64,000 nucleotides of DNA from Anaeramoeba ignava (lineage: Eukaryota > Metamonada > Anaeramoebidae), in NCBI GenBank assembly GCA_028826165.1, contig JAPDFW010000092.1:434001-498000 (forward strand). The letters run 5' to 3'. Below the pieces are notes generated by a model. The model was not told where the DNA came from. It did not search any database and saw only the letters and a program-made list of their open reading frames with translations. The position numbers were made by a program, and so were the translations under genes. This document shows, in pieces, positions 42,644 through 54,861 of the stretch. How positions within the stretch are numbered: position 1 is the stretch's first letter; every line of letters starts with the position of its first letter.

Positions 42644-45600
42644 TTATTTTTTTTCTTCTTTTTCTTCTGCTAATTCAAAAACTCTCCTAAAAACTCGTTC
42701 CATTTTTTTCCTTTTTCCAAAAAATTTTTTCACCAATTCATTCAAAATATTCTCATTCAAAATCAAATGAGAATTTTCTAATTCAAAATCTAAATCACCT
42801 TTTTTTTTCAAATTTTCATAATTCAAAATTTTGGAAGCAATTTGAAAAAAAACGGATTGAAAAGCGATATTATTGAACTGAACATCATCAATTCCCGATT
42901 TAACTTTGCGACCCAAATGGGACCACCATTTGATAGTTTTTTTATCTCTTCCATCACCTGACTTGACAATTTCTTGCCAAATTTTAAAAATCAACCGAAA
43001 ATTCTCACTTTCATTTCTTTGCAAAATTGTTGAATCAAAAACTTCCAATGCAAAAATAAATTTGAGTTGCGTTTCTTGATGATCCACATTTAAAAACGAA
43101 TCAATCAACTCTTCTGCATCCATAACAGGTTTTTTTTCTGTCAGATTGAGGATTGAATCCTGTTTTTTTCTTCTTGTTTCGTCAATTAAATACTCTAATT
43201 TTTTATGCAATTCTGCAATTCGAATTTCTCTATTCAAATTAAACAATGAATTTTCCTTTTGGTTTGTTTCTTGTGAATCCAAATGGCACAATTTACTAAT
43301 CGATAAATAAGAGTGATATAAATCTAAATCTTGTTTCGCAGTTTTAGCTTGCATTTGTAAGGATTGTGAAGCTGTTTGGAATTCTCTCCATTCGGATATC
43401 ATGAAGCCATGACAACTTCAAATTTTTTGATTGATTTCTTGCTAAATAGTTCTTCAATTTCAAGTTGTATTTGGATGGCAATGTTAAGAGTTTGGTTTCT
43501 TGTTTAGTATCGATATAATATTTAAAAAGATGATCTGCAAAATTGTATTTCTCGAATTTTTCCGCAAATTTATCAATTTTGTCCACCTTATTGAGCTGGT
43601 GGCACAAAAGAATCAATGTATCAAATTCAAAATATTTTTCGCAAAGATGAAATGCTGTTGTGTACTGTTTGAAGTTGATCATATTTTGGATAATATTTTT
43701 CCGGATGAGATCCATTTTGGGTGAATTGAACAACTTGGGAAACTGTGAAAGATAATGATCACTAATTATCCTGAACTGTTTGAATAAGTGATCGTTTGTT
43801 TGAGGCATTTCTTTCAATTTCGTCAAATCAATCAAAATATTTTTCATTGTTTCCCAAAGTGTTTGAATATCACCCTCAATATCTTGAAGGGATTCAAACT
43901 CAGTCACTATATTTTGTGCTTCTTCTATTTCAATTCCATCAATTAAATCACTTTCTTTTATTCTGTTTGTCAATTGTTTTTTGTTTTTTCTTTTGCTCAT
44001 TTTAATATTCATATTCATATTAATATTCATATTCATTTTTATATTCAAAAATTGACCGTCTTGTTTGTATAACATAATATTATCTTCTTGGTATTGCTTT
44101 GCTGAAGTTAAAGCAAGAACCAAAATTTCTGCAAGATGACCAAAAATACCAAGCATTTTTTGATCGTAAGAAAAACGCACTCCTTGACTTTCCAAATCCT
44201 TGATTTCTTCAATAACGCAATGAACAAACCCTTGAATCTGGCTCACATTTCCAAAACATCTTTCTGTCGTTGTCAATCCTTCAAATAAATAATTCTCTTT
44301 GTTTTGTGATTGAATCTCCAAATGCCGATTCATCGCCTTAAGAATTATTTGGTATTGCTGCTGTTGTTGCTCGCTTGAGAGACGTTGAATATAATTGTAA
44401 GTATCTGATGCAATCGAAAGTTTTTCTCTCATCAATAAAATTTCAAGACGTACTTTTGCTGAAAGCGCCGAATAAATCGAATTATATAATATGTACTGAA
44501 TGAAAATATCAAATTGCTCATTTTTGCTTTTGAGTTGATTTTTCAGCAAAATGGGTGTTGCACCAAAATCGTTTGTTTCAACCCAATTAGGTCCACTTAG
44601 TGGAACCTCATCAACAATAAAACTAACAAATTTCAAAACTAAATTTTCAATCTCCTTGATCTTCCTTGATTTTTCTTCAGGATTTTGTGCTTTATAGAAA
44701 ATCCTCAAACAAAACACATTGCATCAATATCTCTTGTGATTGCAATTTTTGTCCATTCATAAATGCCTGAAATGAATCTCTTATATATCTCAAGTAAGGA
44801 GAAACATCTCTGCTCTCCATTTTTTCTTTTGGGAAAATAATTTCATTGCTTGATTTTATGTTTTCTTCGATTCTTTGCTCGCCCGTTTTCATTTCCACAA
44901 ATATTGTGTTTTTCAAAGTTAAAAGAATAATTTTTTTTTCACTTTTGATTGCTCCAATAAATGGTTCTTTTAATGAAAGAACTGAGTATTGATTTAAATT
45001 TTGGTCAAAATTATTGGGTTGATAAACTATCAACTCTCTTGGATAAACAATAAAATTGGTTTCTTGGTTTTTCAATGAAAATAGTTTTGCAGAACTAAAT
45101 TTAGTTTCATCTTTGTTCTAAAAATAATAAAATAATTAATAAATAAATAAATATAAAAAAAATTAATAAAAATAAAAATAAATTACTTCAATAGATTGAA
45201 TTTGCTCAATTTTTAGTTTTTTGTTATTGATAAAGAAATGAACTAAAATTTGTGTTGATTCTTGGAAGGTTTCATCAGGAGGGAAAATTTCACAAAATAG
45301 CAAAATTTTATCAATACTAAAATTTAGAAAAGAAATAGATTAAATTTAAACTATTTTTTTTTTGATTAATTTTTGAATTACTTTTCACAAGAAATATCAA
45401 TAAATCGGATTGTATAGTCGATATTTTCCAACTTCTTTAATTTTGTGATAATTTTTGCTTTGAGATCAAAATTTGCTTCTTGTTTTAATTCAAGTTCCTT
45501 TTCGAAATGGAATTTCCAAATTTGGAATGTTGAATGAAATAAAATGATAATACTTTCATCTGAAACAGAAATAACTCTAGTAATTTCGTCGATATTTAAT

Positions 45601-46835
45601 TGGTTAATTTGGGTTTGATTTTTCTTTTCATTCCATGGAGATAATATTTTGCCAATTCCAGATAAAAATTGAGATGATTGATGAATTTTTTTTGTTGTAA
45701 TTTCCAAGTAATCATTTGAGGAGTTTGAAGATTTGTATTTAAAAAGAATAATAATTAAATTTCCATGTGAAGTTATTAATAAATGAAGGTCGTATAAATT
45801 GTATTTTTGAAAGAAGTTGTTGTAACCAGAGCATGGAAATGTGAGTCTAATTTCTTCGTCATTTTCAAGTTCTAAAGAGCTTGTTAGATAATAAACATCA
45901 TTTGAATTATTTGGTTGATACCAGTATTTGATATTTCCTTGAAAAGTTGTTAAAAAAACATTTTGAAAAGTTTGATTTTTAGGAACGAAATGTCTGATTG
46001 AAATGAGGTTTTGATTAAAAGATTGAATATTTTTTTCGTCACAAATAGGGAATGTTTTCAAAGACTTTTTTTTTAAATAAAATTCAATTTAAAATTTAAT
46101 TTAAAATTAAAATTATAATTAAAATTAAAATTAAAATTAAAATTATAAATCAAAATTAAAATTAAAATTAATATTTAAATCAAAATTAAAATTAATATTA
46201 AAATTCGAAATTAAAATTAAAATTAAAATTAAAATTAAAATTTAAATCAAAATTAAAATTAAAATAAAAATTTAATTCGAAATTAAAATTAAAATTAAAA
46301 TTAAAATTAAAATTAAAATTAAAATTAAAATTAAAATTAAAATTAAAATTAAAATTAAAATTAAAATTAATATTAAAATTAAAATTAATATTTAAATTAA
46401 AATTAAATTTAAAATTCAATTCGAAATTCAATTCGAAAATTAAAATCAAAATTAAAAATTAATACAAACATCTTTATCAAAAATATTCCAAATAGTAATA
46501 AAATTATTTGAAATGTAAAAAGCAAATCCATTTGAAAATAATTTGCAAGGAAAAGAATATTGTTGTGATAAATTTTCTATTAAATTTTGAGTAATATTTT
46601 GAGGTGGTGGATTTATTATTTGAGAAGTTAAATTTTGAATTTTTGATAATTGATAAGTAAAATTTGTAAATTGATGTTGTTGAATTTTTTGAGTTTTTCT
46701 TGAAGAAGTTGGAATAGAAAATAAAAGCATAGAATTATGAATTAAATTTGATTCTTGTTTTTGAGTGATTTTATGTTTTCTAAAAGAAGAATCTTGTTCA
46801 TTTCTTAAATTTTTTCTTGGAGTTAAAGTAAACAT
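42644..46835 (-). CDS. NUP133: nucleoporin Nup133
   Basis: Four exons, 46835-46470, 46064-45382, 45316-45187 and 45117-42644, give about 1,216 residues once two inserted bases in exon 4 are discounted. The N-terminal half is a beta-propeller (NGFAFYISNNFITIWNI; NVFLTTFQGNIKYW; GIGKILSPW; FQIWKFHFE). The C-terminal half is the helical Nup133 domain (FIVDEVPLSGPNWVE; HLCEKYFEFDTLILLC; NFADHLFKYYIDTKQETKLL; LSWLHDIRMERI; YLSISKLCHL). Nup133 is a scaffold subunit of the Y-complex of the nuclear pore; the propeller can carry a membrane-binding loop. Frame breaks lie at AAAA (44698-44701) and at AA/TT (43349-43350). Removing one base at each restores the family pattern. Start at ATG 46835. Confidence 0.88.
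46065..46469 (-). repeat. 405-bp intron of AATTTT hexamers
   Basis: Nup133 intron 1 (GTTTGT to AAAAAG on the minus strand). Plus strand is (AAAATT)n with TTAAAT and CGAAATT variants. Confidence 0.85.
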
Positions 46836-47143
46836 TTTAAGAAATGAAAAAAATGAAAAATGAAAAAAATGAAAAAAATGAAAAATGAAAAAAAGTTTTT
46901 AAATTTGACTTTTATTTGTTTTTAAAATTGTTTTTGTTTTTGTTTTTAAATTTGACTTTTATTTGAATTTGTTTTTAAATTTGTTTTGAAATTGTTGTTG
47001 AATTTGTTTTTGTTTTTAAATTTGTTTTTGTTTTTGTTGTTGAAAAAAAAAAAGAAATAAAAGGAGAAAAAAAAATAATTTTTCTCTTTTTGTTTTTGTT
47101 TTGTTTTGTTTTGTTTTGTTTTGTTTTTGTTTTGTTTTTTTTT

Positions 47144-47174
<31 letters not shown>

Positions 47175-47190
47175 GTTTTCAAAAGAAAAG
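46836..47190. other. intergenic: Nup133 promoter and TTTTG tract
   Basis: AAAAAATGAAAAAATG elements directly upstream of the Nup133 ATG (minus strand reads TTTTTCATTTTTTTCATTT), then TTTTTAAATTTG and TTTTG repeats (47090-47180). No gene is seen. Confidence 0.6.
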
Positions 47191-48278
47191 CTATTTCTTC
47201 TTTTTATCCTTGACATCAATTTCAAAATCTAAACTATCATCAGAAGAAACACTTTTACCACGTTCTTGTTTTAAATCAGGATTAGAAGTTTGTTTTTCAT
47301 TCAAATTAGGATAAATTGAGAAGTTATTAAGTTCAATTCCATCATCACTTGAATCACTAATTGAATCATTCAATTCTTGTTTTTCGACATTTTTTGATTT
47401 CTTTTTGTTTTTTTTTGGTTTTGAAATTTTTTCAGGATTTTCATCAGGATCATTAATAGGAAGTGCGCTGTATTTAAGTGATTTGTTTGTTTTTCCCTTC
47501 TTGAATTTGCGCGCAATTTGTGCGAATTTCTTCTTTGATTCTGGTCCCATATGAGTTAAGTTAACTTTGAAAGTGGCTTCGTCCATGTCCTCAAGCAAAT
47601 AGTTTTTTGAGCTATCCTTCTGATCATTTGGCACAGACGGCTCTTTCTCGTTCTTTCTTTTCTTGACGGTTTTCGGGTTGTTTTTTTTTTGACAGTTTTT
47701 TTTGCTTCTTGTTTTTCTTTTTTTTCTTTTTCTTTTTGTTTTGCTTTTTCTTTTTTTTCTTTTTCTTTTTTCGACTTTTCTGCTCTTTTTTCTCTTCTCA
47801 TGATATCATTACCAAGCATTTCTCTGAATTCCGCATCGCCCTGAAGAGTATTCAAGAACTCTCTATTTGCAAGCATTTGCGCCAGTTGGGAGTCCTTTTG
47901 AATCTGTTTCATTTCTTCTTTTGAACGGGGTCTTGAAGTGACACCCGCATCATCATCATATTGTAAAAATCCTGGTGGCAACAAAGATCGTCTAAAACGG
48001 GGTTGCGGTTGCATCGGTTGCATATAGTATTGTTGTGGTACTCCGTACACACCCTGTGGATATACTCCTTGCATCATTTGCTGTCTTGGTTGGCTTTGTA
48101 CTTGTCTTGCTGGCTTGACTTGTGGGTTTTTTGGATCAAGTGTTAAAAGTTCAGTTATTGTTCTTTCAAGTCTTCCTTGATTTTTACGTATTACTTGGAT
48201 TAGAATTTCTTCTTGGAAATCGGGAAACATTTCTTTTAATGTTGTAAGCGCTTCTTTTAATGATATTGTTTGTGACAT
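47191..48278 (-). CDS. CUE-domain protein (ubiquitin binding), frame disrupted
   Basis: About 362 residues. Start ATG 48278. Residues ~8-47 form a CUE domain (LKEMFPDFQEEILIQVIRKNQGRLERTITELL) with the Met-Phe-Pro and Leu-Leu signatures that bind monoubiquitin. Next are a Gln/Pro/Tyr-rich linker, LPPGFLQYDDDAG, and EFLNTLQGDAEFREML, similar to CUEDC1-type proteins, then a Lys/Glu-rich helix. The frame changes in a T10 tract (47691-47700, A10 in the mRNA), where 11 A or 8 A would join the halves. The C-terminal part is acidic/Lys-rich with a DSISDSSDDG segment, ending in poly-Lys. This break needs a one-base deletion or two-base insertion, unlike the others. Confidence 0.8.
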
Positions 48279-49675
48279 TTTAAAAAAAAAAATAAAATGA
48301 AAAAAAATAAAAAAAAATGAAAAAAAATGAAAAAATGAAAATTAAAATTTTTTTTTCCTTTTTATTTTTTTTTCTTCTTTATTTTTATTATTATTATTAT
48401 GACTGGTAAAGTAATTTATTTAAGATTTCATTTTAATGAATATTGTTTTATAATGAATATTGTTTAAAATTTATCTTAAATTTATCTTAAATTTTTGGAA
48501 CCTTTTAAAATTTAAAAACTAATTAGAAAAATTATAAAACAAAAAAATTAAAAGATCAAAATTTTATTTATGTTGAAGTTTGTTTTAATTTAAACTTTTT
48601 TTTGAACTTTTTCTTTTTAACTTTTTTAATTTTGGAACTTTTACATGCAAGACTTATTGAATGGTTTTTAATGAATTTGAATTAAAAACTCAATTAGAAG
48701 TTAATATTAAAGGTTGCACAACAATGATTTTCATCAAAACTGACAAGAAATGATCCAATTTTTAAATCCAATTTTAAATATAATTTTAATTCCAATTTTA
48801 AATCCAATTTTAAATCCAATTTTAATTTAATTTTAAACTAATTTTTAAATCTAATTTTAAATCTAATTTTAATTCTAAAATTTTGGGTAATTTTAAATGC
48901 AATTTTTATTTTAAATCAATTTTTTTAAATATGGATTTTAAAAATTTTAAAATAATTTTTAATTTTAAATATAATTTTAAATCAATATTAATTTTTTAAA
49001 TATAATGACAATTTTAAATATAATTTTAAATCTATAATTTTTAATTCCAATTTTAAATCCAATTTTAAATCCAATTTTAATTATAATTTTAAATCCAATT
49101 TTAATTCTAATTTTAAATCTAATTTTAAATATAATTTTAAATATAATTTTAAAATTTTTAAACTTAATTTTAAATATAATTTTAAATATAATTTTAAATA
49201 TAATTTTAATTTTAAATATAATTTTAAATCTAATTTTTAAATATAATTTTAAATATAATTTTAAATTTAATTTTAAATATAATTTTAAATCTAATTTTAA
49301 ATATAATTTTAAATATAATTTTTAAATATAATTTTAAATATAATTTTTAATAAATATTTTAATTATAATTTTTAATTTTAAATATAATTTTAAATATAAT
49401 TTTAATTCTAATTTTAAATTTAATTTTAAATATAATTTTAAATATAATTTTAAATATAATTTTAAATATAATTTTAAATATAATTTTAAATCTAATTTTA
49501 AATATAATTTTAAATCTAATTTTAAATATAATTTTAAAATATAAAAATAATTTTAAAAAAATATAATTTTAAATCTAATTTTAATTTAATTTTTAATGAA
49601 ATCAATAAAATTTCCAAAAATTTTTAATTTGAAAAAGAAAAAGAAAAAGAAAAAGATTTTGAATCAATGAATTAA
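48279..49675. other. 1.4-kb intergenic AT repeat with possible small plus-strand exons
   Basis: From ~48780 to 49600 the DNA is AATTTTAAATAT / AATTTTAAATCC repeat. Before it there is a promoter-like T-rich stretch, an ATG at 48399 (23 codons including stop, MTGKVIYLRFHFNEY), and a separate 30-residue ORF at 48661-48753 (MVFNEFELKTQLEVN...). Codon content there looks less repetitive than the surroundings, so one small intron-containing gene is possible. I could not join the two pieces by a clean splice. Confidence 0.3.
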
Positions 49676-52172
49676 TTAATCAGTATTCCATTTAATTGTT
49701 TTCAAATCAATTCCCTCTTCAGCCATTTCCCACAAAATACTCAATTTTCTCAATCTTTCTGCTTGTTTTTGGATTGAATCAACAACATAATCAATTTCTT
49801 TCTCTGTAGTAAATCTACCAATACCAAAACGAATAGAAGTATGAGCCATTTCCTCTTCCACACCAAGAGCTCTCAAAACATATGAAGGTTCAAGAGAAGC
49901 ACTAGTACAAGCACTTCCAGAAGAAAGAGCAATATCTTTAAGAGCCATCAGTAAACTTTCACCTTCAATATAACTGAATGAAATATTGATGCAACCAGGA
50001 TATCTTTTTTCGGGATGGCCGTTAAGAATTATTTTTGGCACTTTTTTTTGAACTCCTTCCCAAAGTCTTTTTGATAATTTTGTAATGTGTTCGTGATCTC
50101 TTTTCATTTCCATTTTGGCTATTCTTGCTGCTTCTCCAAATCCTATTGCTAATGGTGCTGGTAATGTTCCACTTCGAATCCCTCTTTCTTGTCCTCCGCC
50201 GCTTTGAATTGGTTCTAATCGTACTCTTGGTCTTCTTCGTACGTATAACCCTCCTATTCCTTTTGGTCCGTAGATTTTGTGTCCACTCATTGATAAAAGA
50301 TCTATATTCATTTTGTTAACATCAATTGGAATTTTTCCGATTGCTTGAGCTCCATCTGTATGAAACCAAACCTAATCCAAAATCAAAATCAAAATTAAAA
50401 TCAAAATTTAAATCAAATATCAAAATCAAAATCAAAATTAAAATCAAAATCAAAATCAAATATCAAATATCAAATATTAAAATTAAAATCAAAATCAAAA
50501 TCAAAATCAAAGTTAAAATCAAATATAAAATTAAATACCTTTTCTTGTTTACAAATTTGACCAATATCACCAATAGGTTGAATAACACCAATTTCATTAT
50601 TAACAGTCATAATAGAAACTAAAGCAGTTTTTTTAGTAATAGCTTTTTTGAGATCATCTAAACTAACCAAACCAAATTTATTAACAGGAAGATAAGTAAC
50701 ATTAAAGCCTTCATTCTCCAAAGCACGACAAGAATCCAAGACACATTTATGTTCGATTTGTGAAGTAATAACATGAGTTTTTCCGCTTGGTTTTAGAAAA
50801 CGACTGACTCCTTTAACTGCAATATTGTTACTCTCAGTTGCTCCTGAAGTGAATATTACTTCATTTGGTGTTGCTGAAATCAAATCCGCAATGTGCTTTC
50901 TTGCTTCCTCTACTAAATCTTCAGCTTCCCATCCAAATGCATGTGTTCTTGAATGTGGATTCCCATATTTTTCTGTAAATAATGGTAGCATTCTATCTAA
51001 TACTCTTGGATCAACTGGTGTTGTTGCTTGGAAATCAAAATAAAGTGGTCTACCATTATCAAATGCTGTTGATTTTGAATCTTTTATAATAATTTAGAAT
51101 TTCCAATTAAATATTAATTAAATATTAAATATTAATAAAATATTAATTAAATATTAATTAAATATTAATTAAATATTAAATATTGATTAAATATTAATTA
51201 AATATTAATTAAATATTGATTAAATATTGATTAAATATAAATTAAATATTAATTAAATATTGATTAAATATTAATTAAATATTGATTAAATATTAATTAA
51301 ATATTAATTAAATATTGATTAAATATTAATTAAATATTAATTAAATATTGATTAAATATTGATTAAATATTGATTAAATATTAATTAAATATTGATTAAA
51401 TATTGATTAAATATTAATTAAATATTAATTAAATATTAATTAAATATTGATTAAATATTGATTAAATATTGATTAAATATTAATTATTGATTAAATATTA
51501 ATTAAATATTAATTAAATATTGATTAAATATTAATTAAATATTGATTAAATATTAATTAAATATTAATTAAATATTGATTAAATATTAATTAAATATTGA
51601 TTAAATATTAATTAAATATTAATTAAATATTAATTAAATATTAATTAAATATTAATTAAATATTAATTAAATATTAATTAAAATATTAATTAAATATTAA
51701 TTAAATATTAATTAAATATTAATTAAATATTAATTAAATATTGATTAAATATAAATTAAATATTAATTAAATATTAATTAAATATTAATTAAATATTGAT
51801 TAAATATTAATTAAATATTAAATATTGATTAAATATTAATTAAATATTGATTAAATATAAATTAAATATTAATTAAATATTAATTAAATATTGATTAAAT
51901 ATTGATTAAATATTGATTAAATATTAATTAAATATTGATTAAATATTGTGATCAGTTAATGAATTTTTTCTACCCCTTTTCTTTTCTTTTGTTTTGTCTT
52001 TTGTTGTTTCTTTTGTTGTTTCTTTTGCTTCTTTTTTTATTTCATTTATTTTTGTTGAGAAATTTAAATTTTGATTCAAAAATTGATTTGCTTTTTTTTT
52101 AAAACAATTTTGTATTGTATTTGTATAAATTTTGCTAAAAGATAATTTTTGTGCTTTAATTGTTTGAAGCAT
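49676..52172 (-). CDS. cysteine desulfurase IscS/Nfs1, organellar
   Basis: Three exons, 52172-51974, 51080-50539 and 50371-49676, encode 478 residues, all in frame (the first junction splits an Asp codon). Exon 1 is a 66-residue leader starting [16 protein letters not shown], rich in Lys, Gln and Asn and poor in acids at its start, as in mitochondrial presequences. The mature part starts near [12 protein letters not shown] and has the class V aminotransferase set: [52 protein letters not shown] lysine Lys279 ([12 protein letters not shown]), [13 protein letters not shown] and catalytic Cys402 ([10 protein letters not shown]). It supplies sulfur for FeS cluster assembly, needed for example for HydE, encoded 37 kb away. 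Introns 1 and 2 are simple repeats. Confidence 0.94.
50372..50538 (-). repeat. 167-bp intron of AAAATC repeats
   Basis: IscS intron 2, GTATTT to TTAG on the minus strand, built of AAAATC and AAATATC units. Confidence 0.8.
51081..51973 (-). repeat. 893-bp intron of ATTAAATATTAA units
   Basis: IscS intron 1, GTAGAA to AAAAG on the minus strand. The body is an 11-bp unit, ATTAAATATTA or ATTAAATATTG, almost without interruption from 51105 to 51945. Confidence 0.9.
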
Positions 52173-52308
52173 TTTAAATGATTAAAAAAAAAAAATGGAA
52201 AAAATGATTTTGAAAAAAAAAAAATTAAATTTATTCACATAAAAAAAATTTGAAAAGAAAAATTTAATAAAATTTAAAAATCTTCTTTTTTCTTCTCTTT
52301 TTCTCTTT

Positions 52309-53640
52309 TCAAACTTTTTTTGTTTCTTCTTTTGAAATTAATAATTTTAGTTTACGATTTTCTTTGATTAATTTTTGGTAATCAGAATACAAAGTATTAA
52401 TTTGATTTATTTGTAAATCATCAAATTCAAAATTATAAAAAGGATATTTATTTTGGAGATCATTTTCACTCAAATCATCTCCAGAATCAGATAAACTTTC
52501 TTCCTTTTCAATTTGTTCAAAATCCTCGTGATTTTTGTCTTCATTAGGTTTTTCAGATTCTTCATTACTCAAAGATTGAGAGGATTTATTCTGAATCATA
52601 ATATCATCATTTGATTCGGAAAATTTGTATTTGGACGATTTTTTTTCAGATTTATTTTTTTCGTTTGAATTCATATCCTTTAATCGGATACTTTTCGGGT
52701 TAATGCTTGTATTCCTTGAATCTTGGGGTTTCATAATTGTGTTAAAAATTTCAGGATCAATATCCAATTCAGAAGCTGTTAAAGTTTCAAGAAAATTTGC
52801 AGCTTTTTTTAAAAGAGAAAAATTGACTTCAATTTGTTTGTCTAAAATTCTTGTTTGCTGACTAAACCGTTGAATGTAGCGAATATTTGACTTGAGATTT
52901 GGGGTGTTTGAGTGCAAAATAACATAAACTAAAAGCGGGAAGAAAAATAAAGCTCTTTTACTTTCGTTTGTAACGAGGATATCATTGATGTGTTGAATGC
53001 ATTCAGATATTTTCAATAGTTTTTCTTTTGGAGCTTTAAGTGAGTTGATTTCCCTTAAGGATTGCATTGCTTCCTCCAGTTTATCCACAACAAAGAATTC
53101 CTTTGGCAATTTTAAGTGGCTGAATTGAATGAAAGAAAGTTTGTCAAGTCTTTCAAAGAAATTTTGATCATCAAAAACATCTTCATCTCCATTTAAAAAA
53201 AATACTTTGTTATATATTTTCTTCAAAATATTCGACTCAAAATATTCATATGTTTGCATTTGAACTTCTTTTGGATCGTGTTTTTTCAATGTTTTTCGTG
53301 ATACATGATTTGTGTCGAAATTGTCACTAACTTCCTTTATAAAATCACTTACTTTCTTCCCAACTTCTTCTGTTTTATATTCTTTCCTGTCAAAATTTTC
53401 TACAAAAGACTCAATTTTTTCTTTGATTGATCTCAATTTTCTGGTTTTTAAAAATTGATTGAATTCGTTTTGGTTTTTCATTTTTGTAAATGTTATATAT
53501 TTTCTTCCCTTTTTTATTTTTTTCTTTTGTATTGTTTGTGTTTGATTATTTGTGTTTTCTTTTGTTTTATTGTTTTCTTTTGTTTTGTTTTCTTTTGTTT
53601 TATTGTTTTCTTGGATTTGTTGGAAAATTTGTTGATCCAT
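52309..53640 (-). CDS. VPS9-domain protein with altered catalytic residues
   Basis: 443 residues from ATG 53640 (MDQQIFQQIQENN); in-frame codons upstream are homopolymer-like. After a Lys/Asn/Thr-rich start and a helical segment, a VPS9 domain covers roughly residues 150-310: YEYFESNILKKIYNKVFF, LPKEFFVVDKLEEAMQSLREINSLKAPKEKLLKISECI, FFFPLLVYVILHSNTPNLKSNIRYIQRF, LLKKAANFLETL. VPS9 domains activate Rab5-type GTPases in endosome traffic. The usual GADDFLP stretch with the catalytic Asp reads RALFFFP, and the usual Tyr further on is also replaced (EVNFSLL). Exchange activity is therefore doubtful (inference). The C-terminus is acidic and Ser-rich with a short coiled coil. Single exon, intact. 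Confidence 0.82.
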   Translation of the reverse strand: MDQQIFQQIQENNKTKENKTKENNKTKENTNNQTQTIQKKKIKKGRKYITFTKMKNQNEFNQFLKTRKLRSIKEKIESFVENFDRKEYKTEEVGKKVSDFIKEVSDNFDTNHVSRKTLKKHDPKEVQMQTYEYFESNILKKIYNKVFFLNGDEDVFDDQNFFERLDKLSFIQFSHLKLPKEFFVVDKLEEAMQSLREINSLKAPKEKLLKISECIQHINDILVTNESKRALFFFPLLVYVILHSNTPNLKSNIRYIQRFSQQTRILDKQIEVNFSLLKKAANFLETLTASELDIDPEIFNTIMKPQDSRNTSINPKSIRLKDMNSNEKNKSEKKSSKYKFSESNDDIMIQNKSSQSLSNEESEKPNEDKNHEDFEQIEKEESLSDSGDDLSENDLQNKYPFYNFEFDDLQINQINTLYSDYQKLIKENRKLKLLISKEETKKV

Positions 53641-53784
53641 AAAAGAAAAAAAAAATGAAGAAAAAAGAAATGAAAAATGAAAAAATGAAAAAAAATGAAA
53701 AATGAAAAATGAAAAATGAAAAAAAGTCTTTTGTTTTTTGTTTGTTTGTTTGTTTGAGAGTAATTGTTTTTCCTTAGTTATCAT

Positions 53785-54861
53785 TTTCTGATTTAGAATC
53801 TGATTTAGAATTTGATTTTGAATTTGAATTAGAACTTGAATTAGATTTTGATTTTGATTTAGAATTTGATTTAGAATTTGATTTAGAACTTGAATTAGAT
53901 TTTGATTTTGATTTAGAATTTGATTTAGAATTAGAATTAGAATTAGATTTAGAATTTGAATTTGAATTTGAATTTGAATTTGAATTTGAATTTGAATTTG
54001 AATTTGAATTTGAATTTGATTTTTCGAATTAGAATTAGAATTTGAATTAGAATTAGAATTTGAATTTGATTTTGAATTTGATTTAGAATTAGATTTAGAA
54101 TTAGATTTAGAATTTGAATTTGAATTTGATTTTGATTTTGATTTAGAATTTGATTTTGATTTTGATTTAGAATTTGAATTTGATTTAGAATTTGATTTTG
54201 ATTTTGATTTTGATTTTGATTTTGATTTAGAATTTGAATTTGAATTTGAATTAGATTTAGAATTAGATTTAGAATTTGATTTTGATTTTGATTTTGAATT
54301 TGATTTTGATTTTGATTTTGAATTTGAATTTGATTTTGAATTGGAATTTGAATTTGATTTTGAATTTTGAATTTAAATTTTGAATTTGATTTTGATTTTT
54401 GAATTTTGATTTTGATTTTGATTTTGATTTTGATTTTGATTTTTGATTTTGATTTTGATTTTTGATTTTGATTTTGATTTTGATTTTGATTTTTGATTTT
54501 TGATTTTGATTTTGAATTTGAATTGAAATTTAAATTTGAATTTTGAATTTAGATTTAATTTTAAATTTAAATTTAAATTTAATTTAGAATTTGAATTTTT
54601 AAATTTGAATTTTGATTTTTAAATTTGAATTTGATTTAAATTTAAATTGAAATTTAATTTGAATTTAGAATTTAATTTAATTTGAATTTAAATTTAGAAT
54701 TTAATTTGAAATTTAAATTTAGAATTTTGAATTTGAATTTGATTTGATTTTGATTTTGATTTTGATTTTGATTTTTGATTTAAATTTGAATTTAGAATTT
54801 GCATTTTGGAATTTTATTTAGATTTTAATTTAGATTTTAAAAATTTGATTTTAGATTTGAT
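53785..54861. repeat. GATTTTGATTTAGAATTTG low-complexity tract
   Basis: Over 1 kb of 6-bp units (GATTTT, GATTTA, GAATTT), grading toward 54400-54850 into TTTGATT and TTTAAATT. It continues without a boundary from the Ser-Lys coding tail of the next gene on the minus strand, but stops appear in every frame. It may be an eroded extension of that tail, or 3'-flanking repeat. Confidence 0.7.
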
